A stretch of DNA of 14,036 bases from the NCBI GenBank assembly GCA_025361105.1, contig JANYAW010000040.1, forward strand, positions 1 through 14,036, given 5' to 3'. The DNA comes from Rhodocyclaceae bacterium (GTDB taxonomy: Bacteria > Pseudomonadota > Gammaproteobacteria > Burkholderiales > Rhodocyclaceae). The position numbers and the translations under genes are program-made. Each line of letters opens with the position of its first letter. Positions within the stretch are counted from its first letter, which is position 1. This document shows positions 1-7,809 of the stretch, piece by piece. The notes beneath the pieces were generated by a model. The model made no database searches and was not told the origin of the DNA. It saw only the letters and a list, made by a program, of their open reading frames with translations.

Positions 1-1
1 C

Positions 2-136
2 GCACCTTTGCTGGTGGCAGCGATGGCGAAAAATAAAATTAGCGGCGAACTCCACAGCGGAACATGGCTAGACATCGGTACCCCCGACCGACTTGCCGCC
101 GCGAATGAATTGATTGCGATATTGAAGCGTGGCTAA
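2..136 (+). CDS. murU: MurU-like sugar-1-phosphate nucleotidyltransferase, C-terminal end only
   Basis: Only the last 44 codons are in the window; the gene enters from the left edge and ends in TAA at 134-136. The visible peptide begins APLLVAAMAKNK and carries the motif GTWLDIGTPDRLAAAN, typical of the C-terminus of RmlA/MurU-type NTP transferases. The APLL.AAM stretch resembles the tail of Pseudomonas MurU, which makes UDP-N-acetylmuramate from MurNAc-1-phosphate in cell-wall recycling. The motif is shared with mannose-1-phosphate guanylyltransferases, so the family is secure but the exact substrate is inferred. Its end overlaps the start of the next gene by 8 bases, which suggests co-transcription. 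Confidence 0.65.
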   Translation, partial: APLLVAAMAKNKISGELHSGTWLDIGTPDRLAAANELIAILKRG

Positions 137-1256
137 GTCGGCGACATCGGTGACGGTGGTGGGCGGCGGACCGGTCGGCATGGCGCTGGCCTTGGCGCTG
201 CATCAACAAGGCATAGGGGTGACGGTACTCGAAGCGCGAGCGCGTGAAGCGATCAAGCATGACCCGCGCGTGCTGGCGCTCTCGTTCGGCTCGCAGCAAA
301 TTCTTGAACGACTCGGGGTGTGGGATACGCTGGGTCTAAAACTTAGTGCAACGCCGATACAAACCATCCACGTCTCACGACGCGGTAATCTCGGCCGTGC
401 ACGCATGCGTGCCGACGAGCTTGGCGTGCCGGCGCTAGGCTACGTTTTGCCTGCGGCGAATTTGATTACCGCGCTTGATGCCGCGTTGAGCCAGGCCGGA
501 ATTCCCTATCATGATCATCACAAAATTTCCTGCGTAGAAGATGTCGCTGCGCCATCGCCAAGCAGCATGTTGACGGTGTGGGCGGAAGGCAGCGTGAGCG
601 ACGGTGCGGGGCAGTTTCGCGACTACCACCAAGCGGCGATTTTGTGCACGGCAACGACTAAAGCCGCGCATGACAATGTGGCTTGGGAGCGCTTCACCGC
701 CGATGGTCCCGTGGCCTTGTTGCCACTAGGCAATGACTACGCCGTGGTGTTGACTTGCGCAGCGGCCGAGGCAGCAAGCATCGTTGCGCAGGGCGATGCG
801 GCGTTCACCAATTTGTTGCAAACACGCTTCGGCCAGCGCCACCAGTTCGTCAGCGTCGGCCCGCGCGCCAGCTATCCGCTGAGCTTGCGCTGGCGCGAAG
901 AAGTGATCGCCGAGCGACAAGTCTGGCTGGGCAACGCTGCGCAAACTTTGCATCCGGTGGCAGGGCAGGGTTTCAATCTGGCGCTGCGAGATGTCCGGGA
1001 ATTGACTTGGCATTTGTCGGCAGTGTCGGCTGCGCAAGACTTTGGCGCGCAGATAGTGTTGCGCGCCTACGCAAAATCACGCAGCCTCGACCGCCGTAGC
1101 GTGATTGGATTTACCAACAGCTTGATCGACGTGTTCGGCAGCGAAATTGCGCCACTCGCACATGCGCGCGGCGCAGGCTTGGTCGTCCTTGATCTACTGC
1201 CGCCGCTGCGAAATTTTCTGGCGCGACGAATGATGTTCGGTAGCCGTGGCGGCTGA
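129..1256 (+). CDS. ubiH: FAD-dependent UbiH/UbiF/Coq6-family monooxygenase
   Basis: This 375-residue flavoprotein belongs to the aromatic-ring hydroxylases of ubiquinone biosynthesis (UbiH/UbiF/VisC family). It is probably a membrane-associated enzyme that hydroxylates a polyprenyl-phenol intermediate with O2 and NAD(P)H. The Rossmann dinucleotide motif GGGPVG is at residues 12-17. The family segment DPRVLALS follows at about 46-53. The WERFTADGPVALLPLG segment is mid-protein, and the second FAD motif GNAAQTLHPVAGQG starts at residue 268. The usual His in GNAAH is Gln here (residue 272). The start is GTG at 129, inside the end of the preceding gene, and puts the FAD motif at the usual distance from the N-terminus. 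The family is certain. Which ring position it hydroxylates cannot be read from the sequence, so the symbol is the family name. Confidence 0.85.
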   Translation: MAKSATSVTVVGGGPVGMALALALHQQGIGVTVLEARAREAIKHDPRVLALSFGSQQILERLGVWDTLGLKLSATPIQTIHVSRRGNLGRARMRADELGVPALGYVLPAANLITALDAALSQAGIPYHDHHKISCVEDVAAPSPSSMLTVWAEGSVSDGAGQFRDYHQAAILCTATTKAAHDNVAWERFTADGPVALLPLGNDYAVVLTCAAAEAASIVAQGDAAFTNLLQTRFGQRHQFVSVGPRASYPLSLRWREEVIAERQVWLGNAAQTLHPVAGQGFNLALRDVRELTWHLSAVSAAQDFGAQIVLRAYAKSRSLDRRSVIGFTNSLIDVFGSEIAPLAHARGAGLVVLDLLPPLRNFLARRMMFGSRGG

Positions 1257-1270
1257 TGAATGATTGCAGC

Positions 1271-1300
1271 TTGAAAGCGCCTTTTGGATTGCGCTAGAAT
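1271..1300 (+). promoter_or_regulatory. Sigma-70 promoter of dusB-fis with GC-rich discriminator
   Basis: A -35 box TTGAAA (1271-1276) and a -10 box TAGAAT (1295-1300) are separated by 18 bases, 46 bases before the dusB ATG. The bases just after the -10 box are TCGCCC, a GC-rich discriminator of the kind linked to stringent (ppGpp) and growth-rate control of fis promoters in enterobacteria. The boxes are seen in the sequence. Stringent control is inferred. Confidence 0.6.
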
Positions 1301-1345
1301 TCGCCCTCCCCTGCGTTCCACTGGCACTGCGCTACCCAAATCCGT

Positions 1346-2383
1346 ATGAACTTCCTTGGCCATTTGCTGCGAAATAATTTGTTTGTTGCGCCTATGGCAG
1401 GTGTCACTGATCGACCCTTTCGTCAGCTTTGCAAACAGCTCGGCGCGGGGCTGGCAGTGTCTGAAATGGTGACTTCAAATTCGCTGTTGTACGGTAGTGC
1501 CAAGACTTTGCGGCGTGCCAATCACGAAGGCGAGGTCGATCCGATTTCGGTGCAGATCGCCGGTGCTGATCCGGCAATGATGGCGCAGGCCGCCAAATAC
1601 AACGTCGATCACGGCGCACAAATTATTGACATCAATATGGGTTGCCCGGCCAAGAAAGTTTGCAACGTGATGGCCGGTTCTGCCTTGATGCAAGACGAGC
1701 CTTTGGTGGCCAAAATTCTTGAAGCGGTGGTCAATGCGGTACCGGGTTTTCCGGTCACGCTCAAGTTTCGTACCGGCTGGAATCGCGACAACAAAAATGC
1801 GCCGATGATTGCGCGTATTGCCGAACAATCCGGCATCCGCGCGATAGCAATTCATGGTCGCACACGTGCCGATCAGTACACCGGTGATGCCGAATATGAC
1901 ACCATCGCCGAAGTCAAATCGCGCGTGCAAATTCCGGTGATTGCCAATGGCGATATCACCACGCCAGAGAAAGCCAAGTTCGTGCTCGATTACACCGGCG
2001 CCGATGGCGTGATGATTGGCCGTGCGGCGCAAGGTCGGCCTTGGCTGTTCCGCGAAATTTCACATTTCCTCGCCACCGGCCAGCATTTGCCGCCGCCCAC
2101 CGCGCTGGAAATTCATCGAATTTTGCGTGCACACCTGACTGAGCTTTACGCGTTTTATGGCGAAGAAACAGGTGTCAAAATTGCGCGTAAACATATCAGT
2201 TGGTACACCAAAGGCATCGCCGGCGCAGCGACTTTCCGCCACGCCATGAATCAACTGCCAACCGTCGACGATCAAATTCGCGCCACCGATGAATTTTTCT
2301 TCGCGCAGGCGCACGCAGAATTTCACGCAGAATCGTACATAAGCGCCGCTAACGACGAGTTGGCGCAGCAGGAGGCCGCGTGA
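1346..2383 (+). CDS. dusB: tRNA-dihydrouridine synthase B
   Basis: DusB is an FMN-dependent flavoenzyme that reduces specific uridines in the tRNA D-loop to dihydrouridine. The 345-residue product fits the family length. Its N-terminal signature is APMAGVTDRPFR (residues 15-26). The catalytic cysteine is C100 in NMGCPAKKVCN, followed by IHGRTR (169-174), NGDITT (201-206) and the phosphate-binding stretch GADGVMIGRAAQGRPW. The C-terminal quarter is helical and carries the tRNA-binding domain. The ATG at 1346 follows the promoter at 1271-1300. The stop overlaps the fis start by three bases (GTGA), so the two are translationally linked, as in the known dusB-fis operon of proteobacteria. The identification is firm. 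Confidence 0.95.
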   Translation: MNFLGHLLRNNLFVAPMAGVTDRPFRQLCKQLGAGLAVSEMVTSNSLLYGSAKTLRRANHEGEVDPISVQIAGADPAMMAQAAKYNVDHGAQIIDINMGCPAKKVCNVMAGSALMQDEPLVAKILEAVVNAVPGFPVTLKFRTGWNRDNKNAPMIARIAEQSGIRAIAIHGRTRADQYTGDAEYDTIAEVKSRVQIPVIANGDITTPEKAKFVLDYTGADGVMIGRAAQGRPWLFREISHFLATGQHLPPPTALEIHRILRAHLTELYAFYGEETGVKIARKHISWYTKGIAGAATFRHAMNQLPTVDDQIRATDEFFFAQAHAEFHAESYISAANDELAQQEAA

Positions 2384-2616
2384 GTTCAAGCTCTGAATTG
2401 CACGATTGCGTGCGCCGTGCGCTCAATCGATACTTCCGTGATTTGGATGGTCAAGCGCCACACGCGGTGTATGACATGCTGATGCGCAGCGTCGAACAAC
2501 CGATGCTGGAAGTTGTCATGAAGCAGGCCGATGGCAATCAAACCGTCGCCGCCGAAATTCTCGGCATCAGCCGTGGCACGCTACGGCGCAAACTGGCCGA
2601 CTACGGCCTGTCGTAA
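2380..2616 (+). CDS. fis: DNA-binding protein Fis
   Basis: Fis is a small nucleoid-associated protein that bends DNA and activates rRNA and other growth-related promoters. This 78-residue version is shorter than the 98-residue E. coli protein, as is usual in betaproteobacteria. The C-terminal helix-turn-helix is clear: GNQTVAAEILGISRGTLRRKL at about residues 52-72. The upstream half holds the dimerisation helices (VYDMLMRSVEQPMLEVVM). The start is GTG at 2380, with a strong GGAGG at 2371-2375 inside the end of dusB. The overlap with dusB and the short gap to purH (27 bases) give the order dusB-fis-purH, a common betaproteobacterial arrangement. Confidence 0.93.
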   Translation: MSSSSELHDCVRRALNRYFRDLDGQAPHAVYDMLMRSVEQPMLEVVMKQADGNQTVAAEILGISRGTLRRKLADYGLS

Positions 2617-2643
2617 TCCTATTTCACAATCCCCGAGGTTGCT

Positions 2644-4272
2644 ATGAGTGTTGTTGCTGTTACACGGGCGCTGATTAGCGTTTCCGATAAACGCGGCGTG
2701 GTGGATTTTGCCCGCGCGCTAAATGCCCTGAGCATTGCGCTACTATCCACCGGTGGCACCGCCAAACTGTTGCGCGATGCGGGGCTTGATGTCACTGAAG
2801 TATCCGATTACACCGGCTTTCCCGAGATGCTTGACGGTCGCGTCAAGACCTTGCACCCCAAAGTGCACGGCGGGATTCTTGGTCGCCGCGATTTACCCGA
2901 TCATTTGGCAACGATGGCCGCGCACGACATCCCGCGCATTGATTTGGTGGTGGTCAATTTGTATCCCTTCCAACAGACCGTCGCCAAGCCCGATTGTGCG
3001 CTCGACGATGCGATTGAGAACATCGACATTGGCGGCCCGGCGATGGTGCGCGCGGCGGCAAAAAATCATGGCAATGCTGATGGTGGTGTCGGTGTAATTA
3101 CTGATCCAGCCGATTACGCGCTGGTGCTCGAAGAACTAAAAGCCAGCGGCGCGCTGTCCTACGCCACGCGTTTCAAATTAGCCAAGCAAGCTTTCACCCA
3201 TACCGCGCGCTACGATTCAGCGATTGCCAATTGGCTGACTTCGCTCGATGCCGACAACAAACCCGGGCAGTTCCCGACCCATTTGCAATTGGCCTTCGAC
3301 AAAGCCGACACCATGCGCTACGGCGAAAACCCGCACCAGGCGGCAGCGTTTTATCGCGAGCCCAATGTCGTATCGGGTGGCATCGCCAGCTACCAACAAT
3401 TGCAAGGCAAAGAGTTGTCCTACAACAACATTGCCGATGCGGATGCGGCTTGGGAATGTGTCAAAGCCTTCACTTCGTCCGGGGTTGCGTCACTTGGTGC
3501 TGGTGACACGCTGTCAGTACTAGCCGCCTGCGTCATCGTCAAGCACGCCAACCCTTGTGGTGTGGCCGTTGCAGAGAGTGCCGAAGCGGCGTATCGCAAA
3601 GCTTTCAAGACCGATCCAACTTCTGCATTCGGCGGCATCATCGCTTTCAATACCACTATCGACAAAGTCACCGCCGAAGCGGTGGCCGGACAATTTGCCG
3701 AAGTGATATTGGCGCCCGAGGTGACCGACGAAGCACGTACGGTATTCGCTACAAAGCAGAATTTGCGCGTCCTGGTCGTGCCGCTGCCGCGCGGCCAAAC
3801 AGCCAGCCAACTCGATTACAAACGTGTCGGCGGCGGGCTATTGGTGCAAACGGCGGATGCTGCCGTGCTAACTGCCAGCGATATAAAAATCGTCACTCGC
3901 CGTGCGCCGACTGCGCAAGAAATGAACGATCTTTTGTTCGCTTGGCGTGTCGCCAAATATGTCAAGTCAAATGCGATTGTGTATTGCAAAGATGGCATGA
4001 CCATAGGCGTTGGGGCAGGGCAGATGAGCCGCGTTGATTCGGCCCGCATCGCCGCCATCAAAGCCGAGAACGCAGGCTTGAGCGTGGTCGGCACAGTCGT
4101 CGCGTCGGATGCATTTTTCCCTTTCCGCGATGGCCTCGATGTGCTGGCCAAGGCCGGCGCGACGGCAGTTATACAGCCAGGTGGCTCGGTGCGCGATGCC
4201 GAAGTGATTGCCGCCGCCGACGAGCAAAATGTGGCAATGGTCTTCACCGGCTTCCGCCATTTCCGTCACTGA
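2644..4272 (+). CDS. purH: Bifunctional AICAR formyltransferase / IMP cyclohydrolase
   Basis: PurH carries out the last two steps of IMP synthesis in the cytoplasm: formylation of AICAR by 10-formyl-THF, then ring closure. The N-terminal cyclohydrolase domain (about 1-200) has SVSDKRG, STGGTAKLLRDAG, DGRVKTLHPKVHGG, NLYPF and GGPAMVRAAAKNH. The transformylase domain has MRYGENPHQ (from residue 224), the catalytic Lys-His pair K300-H301 in VKHANPCG, DPTSAFGG, SNAIVY, GAGQMSRVDS and SDAFFPFRDG. The length of 542 residues is slightly above the usual ~530. The extra residues sit at about 277-294, just before ACVIVKHANPCG, where most homologues have a very short linker. The ATG at 2644 is preceded by GAGG at 2635-2638. 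It lies between fis and purD in an apparent operon. Confidence 0.97.
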   Translation: MSVVAVTRALISVSDKRGVVDFARALNALSIALLSTGGTAKLLRDAGLDVTEVSDYTGFPEMLDGRVKTLHPKVHGGILGRRDLPDHLATMAAHDIPRIDLVVVNLYPFQQTVAKPDCALDDAIENIDIGGPAMVRAAAKNHGNADGGVGVITDPADYALVLEELKASGALSYATRFKLAKQAFTHTARYDSAIANWLTSLDADNKPGQFPTHLQLAFDKADTMRYGENPHQAAAFYREPNVVSGGIASYQQLQGKELSYNNIADADAAWECVKAFTSSGVASLGAGDTLSVLAACVIVKHANPCGVAVAESAEAAYRKAFKTDPTSAFGGIIAFNTTIDKVTAEAVAGQFAEVILAPEVTDEARTVFATKQNLRVLVVPLPRGQTASQLDYKRVGGGLLVQTADAAVLTASDIKIVTRRAPTAQEMNDLLFAWRVAKYVKSNAIVYCKDGMTIGVGAGQMSRVDSARIAAIKAENAGLSVVGTVVASDAFFPFRDGLDVLAKAGATAVIQPGGSVRDAEVIAAADEQNVAMVFTGFRHFRH

Positions 4273-4290
4273 ATTTGGGTATTTTCACGA

Positions 4291-5550
4291 ATGAAAATTC
4301 TCGTCATCGGTGGTGGTGGTCGCGAACATGCACTGGCATGGCGATTAGCAAAAAGCGCCGGGGTTCGCCAAGTTTTTGTCGCGCCGGGCAATGCCGGAAC
4401 GGCGCAGGAACCTGGCCTGACCAATCTGCCGATAGTTGATCTGGATGCGCTGGCAGATTTTGCGCAAGCCGAAGAAATCTATGCGACCGTGGTCGGCCCC
4501 GAAGGCCCCTTGGCCAATGGCGTGGTGGATTTATTTCGTGCACGCGGCCTGCGGATTTTCGGCCCGACGCAGGCCGCCGCACAGTTGGAAAGTTCCAAGG
4601 ATTTCGCCAAGCGTTTCATGAGCCGCCACGACATTCCGACTGCGCGCTTTGAGACCTTTACCGAGCTTGCCGCTGCGCACGAATACCTGAATAAACACGG
4701 CGCGCCGATTGTCGTTAAAGCCGATGGCTTGGCCGCCGGCAAAGGTGTGGTGGTCGCCATGAACGATGCTGAGGCGCATGCCGCCGTCGACCTGATGCTC
4801 ACTGGCGAGGCCGCTGGCGCACGAGTGGTGATAGAAGAATTTGTCGACGGCGAAGAAGCCAGTTTTATCGTGATGGCCGATGGCAAAAACGCACTCGCAC
4901 TCGCCACCAGTCAGGATCACAAACGCCTCAAGGATGGCGACCAAGGCCCCAACACTGGTGGGATGGGCGCGTACTCGCCAGCGCCGGTGGTGACACCCGA
5001 AATGCATGCGCGCGTGATGCGTGAAGTGGTGATGCCGACCATCAACGGCATGGCCGCTGATGGCGTCGTGTTCACCGGTTTTCTATACGCCGGATTAATG
5101 ATCAAAGCCGACGGCAGTTTGCGCGTACTCGAATTTAATTGCCGCATGGGCGACCCGGAGACACAGCCGATCATGATGCGGCTCAAGAGCGATTTCCTTA
5201 CGCTGGTTGATGCGGCGATTGACGGTCGCTTGAACCAAGTCGACACCGAATGGGACAGGCGCGTTGCGCTCGGCGTAGTGATGGCGGCGGCCAACTACCC
5301 TGAGTCGCCGCGCAAAGGTGATGCGATTCAGGGCCTGCCCGCAGCGTCGGAAGACACCCATGTGTTTCATGCCGGCACACAAATGCGCGGTGAGGAAATC
5401 GTCACCGCCGGTGGCCGCGTGCTGTGTATAACGGCCTTGGGCGACGGCGTCAAAGCCGCGCAAAAACGCGCCTATGAAGTGCTCGACGGTATAGGCTTCG
5501 ACGGTATGCAATGTCGGCGCGATATTGGTTTCCGTGCCATCAAGCGATAG
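4291..5550 (+). CDS. purD: Phosphoribosylamine-glycine ligase (GAR synthetase)
   Basis: PurD joins glycine to phosphoribosylamine with ATP, the second step of purine synthesis. The 419-residue ATP-grasp protein shows the N-terminal GGGGREHALAW (residues 7-17), GNAGTAQEPG, and VGPEGPLANG. The ATP-binding loop is KADGLAAGKGVVVA (from K143). DHKRLKDGDQGPNTGGMGAYSP follows. The metal-binding segment is EFNCRMGDPETQP (281-293), with E281, N283 and D288. It starts 18 bases after purH. No clear Shine-Dalgarno precedes the ATG, and the start lies inside a weak 6-bp inverted repeat (ATTTTC/GAAAAT at 4281-4298). The stop codon is the first of four in-frame stops produced by a 12-bp tandem repeat. Confidence 0.97.
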   Translation: MKILVIGGGGREHALAWRLAKSAGVRQVFVAPGNAGTAQEPGLTNLPIVDLDALADFAQAEEIYATVVGPEGPLANGVVDLFRARGLRIFGPTQAAAQLESSKDFAKRFMSRHDIPTARFETFTELAAAHEYLNKHGAPIVVKADGLAAGKGVVVAMNDAEAHAAVDLMLTGEAAGARVVIEEFVDGEEASFIVMADGKNALALATSQDHKRLKDGDQGPNTGGMGAYSPAPVVTPEMHARVMREVVMPTINGMAADGVVFTGFLYAGLMIKADGSLRVLEFNCRMGDPETQPIMMRLKSDFLTLVDAAIDGRLNQVDTEWDRRVALGVVMAAANYPESPRKGDAIQGLPAASEDTHVFHAGTQMRGEEIVTAGGRVLCITALGDGVKAAQKRAYEVLDGIGFDGMQCRRDIGFRAIKR

Positions 5551-5584
5551 AAATTCGGGTAGAAATTCGGGTAAAAATTCGGAT
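5549..5584 (+). repeat. Three-copy 12-bp tandem repeat at the purD/purK junction
   Basis: Three head-to-tail 12-bp units are present: AGAAATTCGGGT, the same unit again, then AAAAATTCGGAT with two changes. The first unit starts inside the purD stop codon. Because 12 is a multiple of three, each unit repeats a stop in the purD frame: TAG 5548, TAG 5560, TAA 5572 and TAG 5584. This accounts for most of the 49-base gap before purK. Confidence 0.9.
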
Positions 5585-5599
5585 AGCGAACTGGCAATC

Positions 5600-6772
5600 A
5601 TGTCGACATCAAAAATCAGCGCTGCAATCTTGCCACCGGCCACGCTCGGACTACTCGGTGGTGGTCAGCTCGGGCGCTTTTTTGTTGGCGCGGCACATGA
5701 GTTGGGCTACCGTGTGACCGTGCTCGATCCCGATCCGCATAGCCCGGCCGGCAAGATCGCTGACGAGCATATTGTTGCGGTGTATGAGGACAAGGCAGCG
5801 CTGGAGCGCTTGACACAAACTTGCGCCGCAGTCACGACCGAATTTGAAAACGTGCCAGCCGCCGCGCTGAGCTATTTGGCGAAATTCATTCCGGTGCGCC
5901 CAAGTGCTGAAGCAGTGGCGATTTGTCAGAATCGCAGCGCAGAAAAGCGCTTTCTCAAACTCAACGGTTTTCCGCATGCACCTTACGCCGACATTGTGCG
6001 TGCAACTGACCTTGACGCAGTCGGTGCCAATTTGCTGCCTGGCATTTTGAAAGCCGCGCGATTTGGTTATGACGGCAAAGGGCAGGTGCGGGTTGCGAAC
6101 CTTGACGATGCGCGCTTGGCCTTCGCCCAATTCAACGGCGAGCCTTGTGTGCTCGAACGCCTGATGCCATTGGAATGTGAGCTTTCCGTGGTACTTGCTC
6201 GCGATTCCAGCGGTGCGGTGCAATGTTTTCCTGTCGCGCAAAATCAGCATCGTCATGGCATCCTTGACATCACTACCGTACCCGCTGATGTGGCCGCATC
6301 CTTACAAACCAAAGCTAAGGAAATCGCTGAAGGCATCGCACAGAAAATGCACTACATCGGCACCATGGCGGTCGAATTTTTTGTCGTCGCCGGTGAACTG
6401 TTTGTCAATGAAATGGCACCGCGCCCGCACAATTCCGGTCACTACACGATTGATGCCTGCATCACCAACCAGTACGAGCAACAAGTCCGCGCGCTGTGCA
6501 ATCTGCCCTTGGGCGATGCCAGTGCCCACAGCGCCGCAGTGATGGTGAATTTGCTCGGCGATCTTTGGTACATCAGGGACGCGCATCACAGCCACGAACC
6601 CGATTGGCATAAATTGCTCAGCGTGCCAAATCTGAAATTGCATCTTTACGGCAAGCATCACGCCAGACCCGGTCGCAAGATGGGGCACTTCACCGTGATC
6701 GGAAATGATGTCGATGAAATTCGCCAGTTGGTGCTGGCGATACGCCGTCAATTAGGTCTTGAAGATGGCTAG
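5600..6772 (+). CDS. purK: N5-carboxyaminoimidazole ribonucleotide synthase
   Basis: PurK is an ATP-grasp enzyme that carboxylates AIR with bicarbonate and ATP to N5-CAIR, the substrate of PurE. The 390-residue product has LGLLGGGQLGR (16-26), the TTEFENVP motif, the ATP-grasp loop FGYDGKGQ (155-162), and NEMAPRPHNSGHYTIDAC (270-287) as the acid-metal region. I chose ATG 5600. It gives the short N-terminus ILPPATLGLLGGG expected for the family, although no good Shine-Dalgarno is visible. An upstream TTG at 5525 would add 25 residues encoded partly by the tandem repeat (NSGR units) and overlap purD. purE, often the neighbour of purK, is absent here, so it must lie elsewhere. The last 8 bases overlap tsaC. 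Part of the 3' end (6720-6748) recurs at 8936-8964. Confidence 0.95.
   Translation: MSTSKISAAILPPATLGLLGGGQLGRFFVGAAHELGYRVTVLDPDPHSPAGKIADEHIVAVYEDKAALERLTQTCAAVTTEFENVPAAALSYLAKFIPVRPSAEAVAICQNRSAEKRFLKLNGFPHAPYADIVRATDLDAVGANLLPGILKAARFGYDGKGQVRVANLDDARLAFAQFNGEPCVLERLMPLECELSVVLARDSSGAVQCFPVAQNQHRHGILDITTVPADVAASLQTKAKEIAEGIAQKMHYIGTMAVEFFVVAGELFVNEMAPRPHNSGHYTIDACITNQYEQQVRALCNLPLGDASAHSAAVMVNLLGDLWYIRDAHHSHEPDWHKLLSVPNLKLHLYGKHHARPGRKMGHFTVIGNDVDEIRQLVLAIRRQLGLEDG
6720..6748 (+). repeat. 29-bp direct repeat, copy 1 (inside purK)
   Basis: This stretch near the purK 3' end matches 8936-8964 at 28 of 29 bases (T/C difference at 6741 versus 8957). It contains a stem-loop with arms TCGCCAG and CTGGCGA around TTGGTG. 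In this copy it encodes RQLVLAIRR of PurK. Confidence 0.85.
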
Positions 6773-7739
6773 CATCGCCAAAGCCGTCGCTTTGCTAAGA
6801 GCCGGCGAGTTGGTAGCTTTCCCGACTGAAACGGTCTACGGTCTCGGTGCCGACGCCAGAAATCCTGCCGCCGTGGGAAAAATATTTTCCGCCAAAGGCA
6901 GACCCGCTGATCATCCGGTGATCGTCCATCTGCCCGATGTGTCACACCTCGAACGCTGGGCGATCAACATTCCGAATATCGCCTATCGCATTGCGGCGGC
7001 CTTTTGGCCCGGACCGGTCACACTGATTTTGCAACGCCATCGCGATGTTCCCGCCATCGTCAGCGGTGGACAAACCAGCATCGGTTTGCGCGTGCCCAAT
7101 CATCCCGTCGCACTGTCATTGCTGCGTGCCTTTAACAACGGCATCGCAGCGCCGTCGGCCAATCGCTTTGGCCGCATCAGCCCGACCACTGCGCAACATG
7201 TACGCGACGAACTTGGCGATGCAGTGCAACTGATTCTCGACGGCGGCGCATGCGAAGTGGGTATTGAATCAACCATTGTCGATTTGACCGGCGAGCGGCC
7301 ACAGATACTTCGGCCCGGAATGATTTCCGCCGAAGCGATCGCTTCAGTGCTTGGCGAAAGCGTTGCCGCAGCCAGCACAACAGACAAAAAATCGCCGCGT
7401 GTGTCGGGGAGTCTTGAAGCCCATTACGCGCCGCGCACGCCATTGCAACTATGCTCGGCGGCTGCGATTGCCGAGCAAATGCGCGTGGCCAAAACAAGTG
7501 ACGAGCGTATCGCCGTGCTGGCCATCAGCGGCGAATCGCCACAAATCAATAATGTGGTTTGGCAAACCGCCGTGCCGGACGCGACCACCTTCGCCCACGA
7601 TTTGTATGCCAATTTGCGCAAGTTGGACGCAAGTAATTGCGCACGCATTGTCGTTCAACAAGTGCCGACGGACGACGCATGGCGAGCCATTGCAGACCGC
7701 CTCCAGCGCGCCGCAGTTGGCTCCGGTGAATCACATTGA
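6765..7739 (+). CDS. tsaC: Threonylcarbamoyl-AMP synthase, Sua5 type
   Basis: The enzyme makes L-threonylcarbamoyl-AMP from threonine, bicarbonate and ATP, the first step of the t6A37 modification of ANN-decoding tRNAs. The 324-residue product has the YrdC domain at about 1-190: AFPTETVYGLGADA, the KGRP motif (44-47), VPAIVSGGQTSIGLRVPNHP, S131-A132-N133 in APSANRFGRISPT, and GIESTIVDL. A C-terminal Sua5 domain (about 215-324) is preceded by the linker SPRVSGSLEAHYAPRTPL. The length marks it as the long Sua5 form rather than the short TsaC. I chose ATG 6765, which overlaps the purK stop and has TAGG at 6753-6756. A TTG at 6759 is possible but less likely. It pairs naturally with purK in an operon. 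Confidence 0.92.
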   Translation: MASIAKAVALLRAGELVAFPTETVYGLGADARNPAAVGKIFSAKGRPADHPVIVHLPDVSHLERWAINIPNIAYRIAAAFWPGPVTLILQRHRDVPAIVSGGQTSIGLRVPNHPVALSLLRAFNNGIAAPSANRFGRISPTTAQHVRDELGDAVQLILDGGACEVGIESTIVDLTGERPQILRPGMISAEAIASVLGESVAAASTTDKKSPRVSGSLEAHYAPRTPLQLCSAAAIAEQMRVAKTSDERIAVLAISGESPQINNVVWQTAVPDATTFAHDLYANLRKLDASNCARIVVQQVPTDDAWRAIADRLQRAAVGSGESH

Positions 7740-7755
7740 TAAATACGGCGCTGAC

Positions 7756-7783
7756 TTGCCGCAAAACTAACGCACGTTATAAT
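7756..7783 (+). promoter_or_regulatory. Sigma-70 promoter of the tRNA-Ala gene
   Basis: TTGCCG (7756-7761) and a perfect TATAAT (7778-7783) are 16 bases apart. Transcription would start near 7790, about 20 bases before the mature tRNA at 7810. This gives the tRNA its own promoter after the end of tsaC. Confidence 0.75.
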
Positions 7784-7809
7784 TTCTGCAACAAGTAAGG
7801 GTAACAAGC

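Noticed and set aside
5549..5584. CRISPR-like array
   Set aside because: The units are 12 bp and directly abutting with no spacers, so this is a simple tandem repeat.
5525..5599. N-terminal extension of purK from TTG 5525
   Set aside because: It would be made of repeat-encoded NSGR units and overlap purD; the family N-terminus fits ATG 5600.
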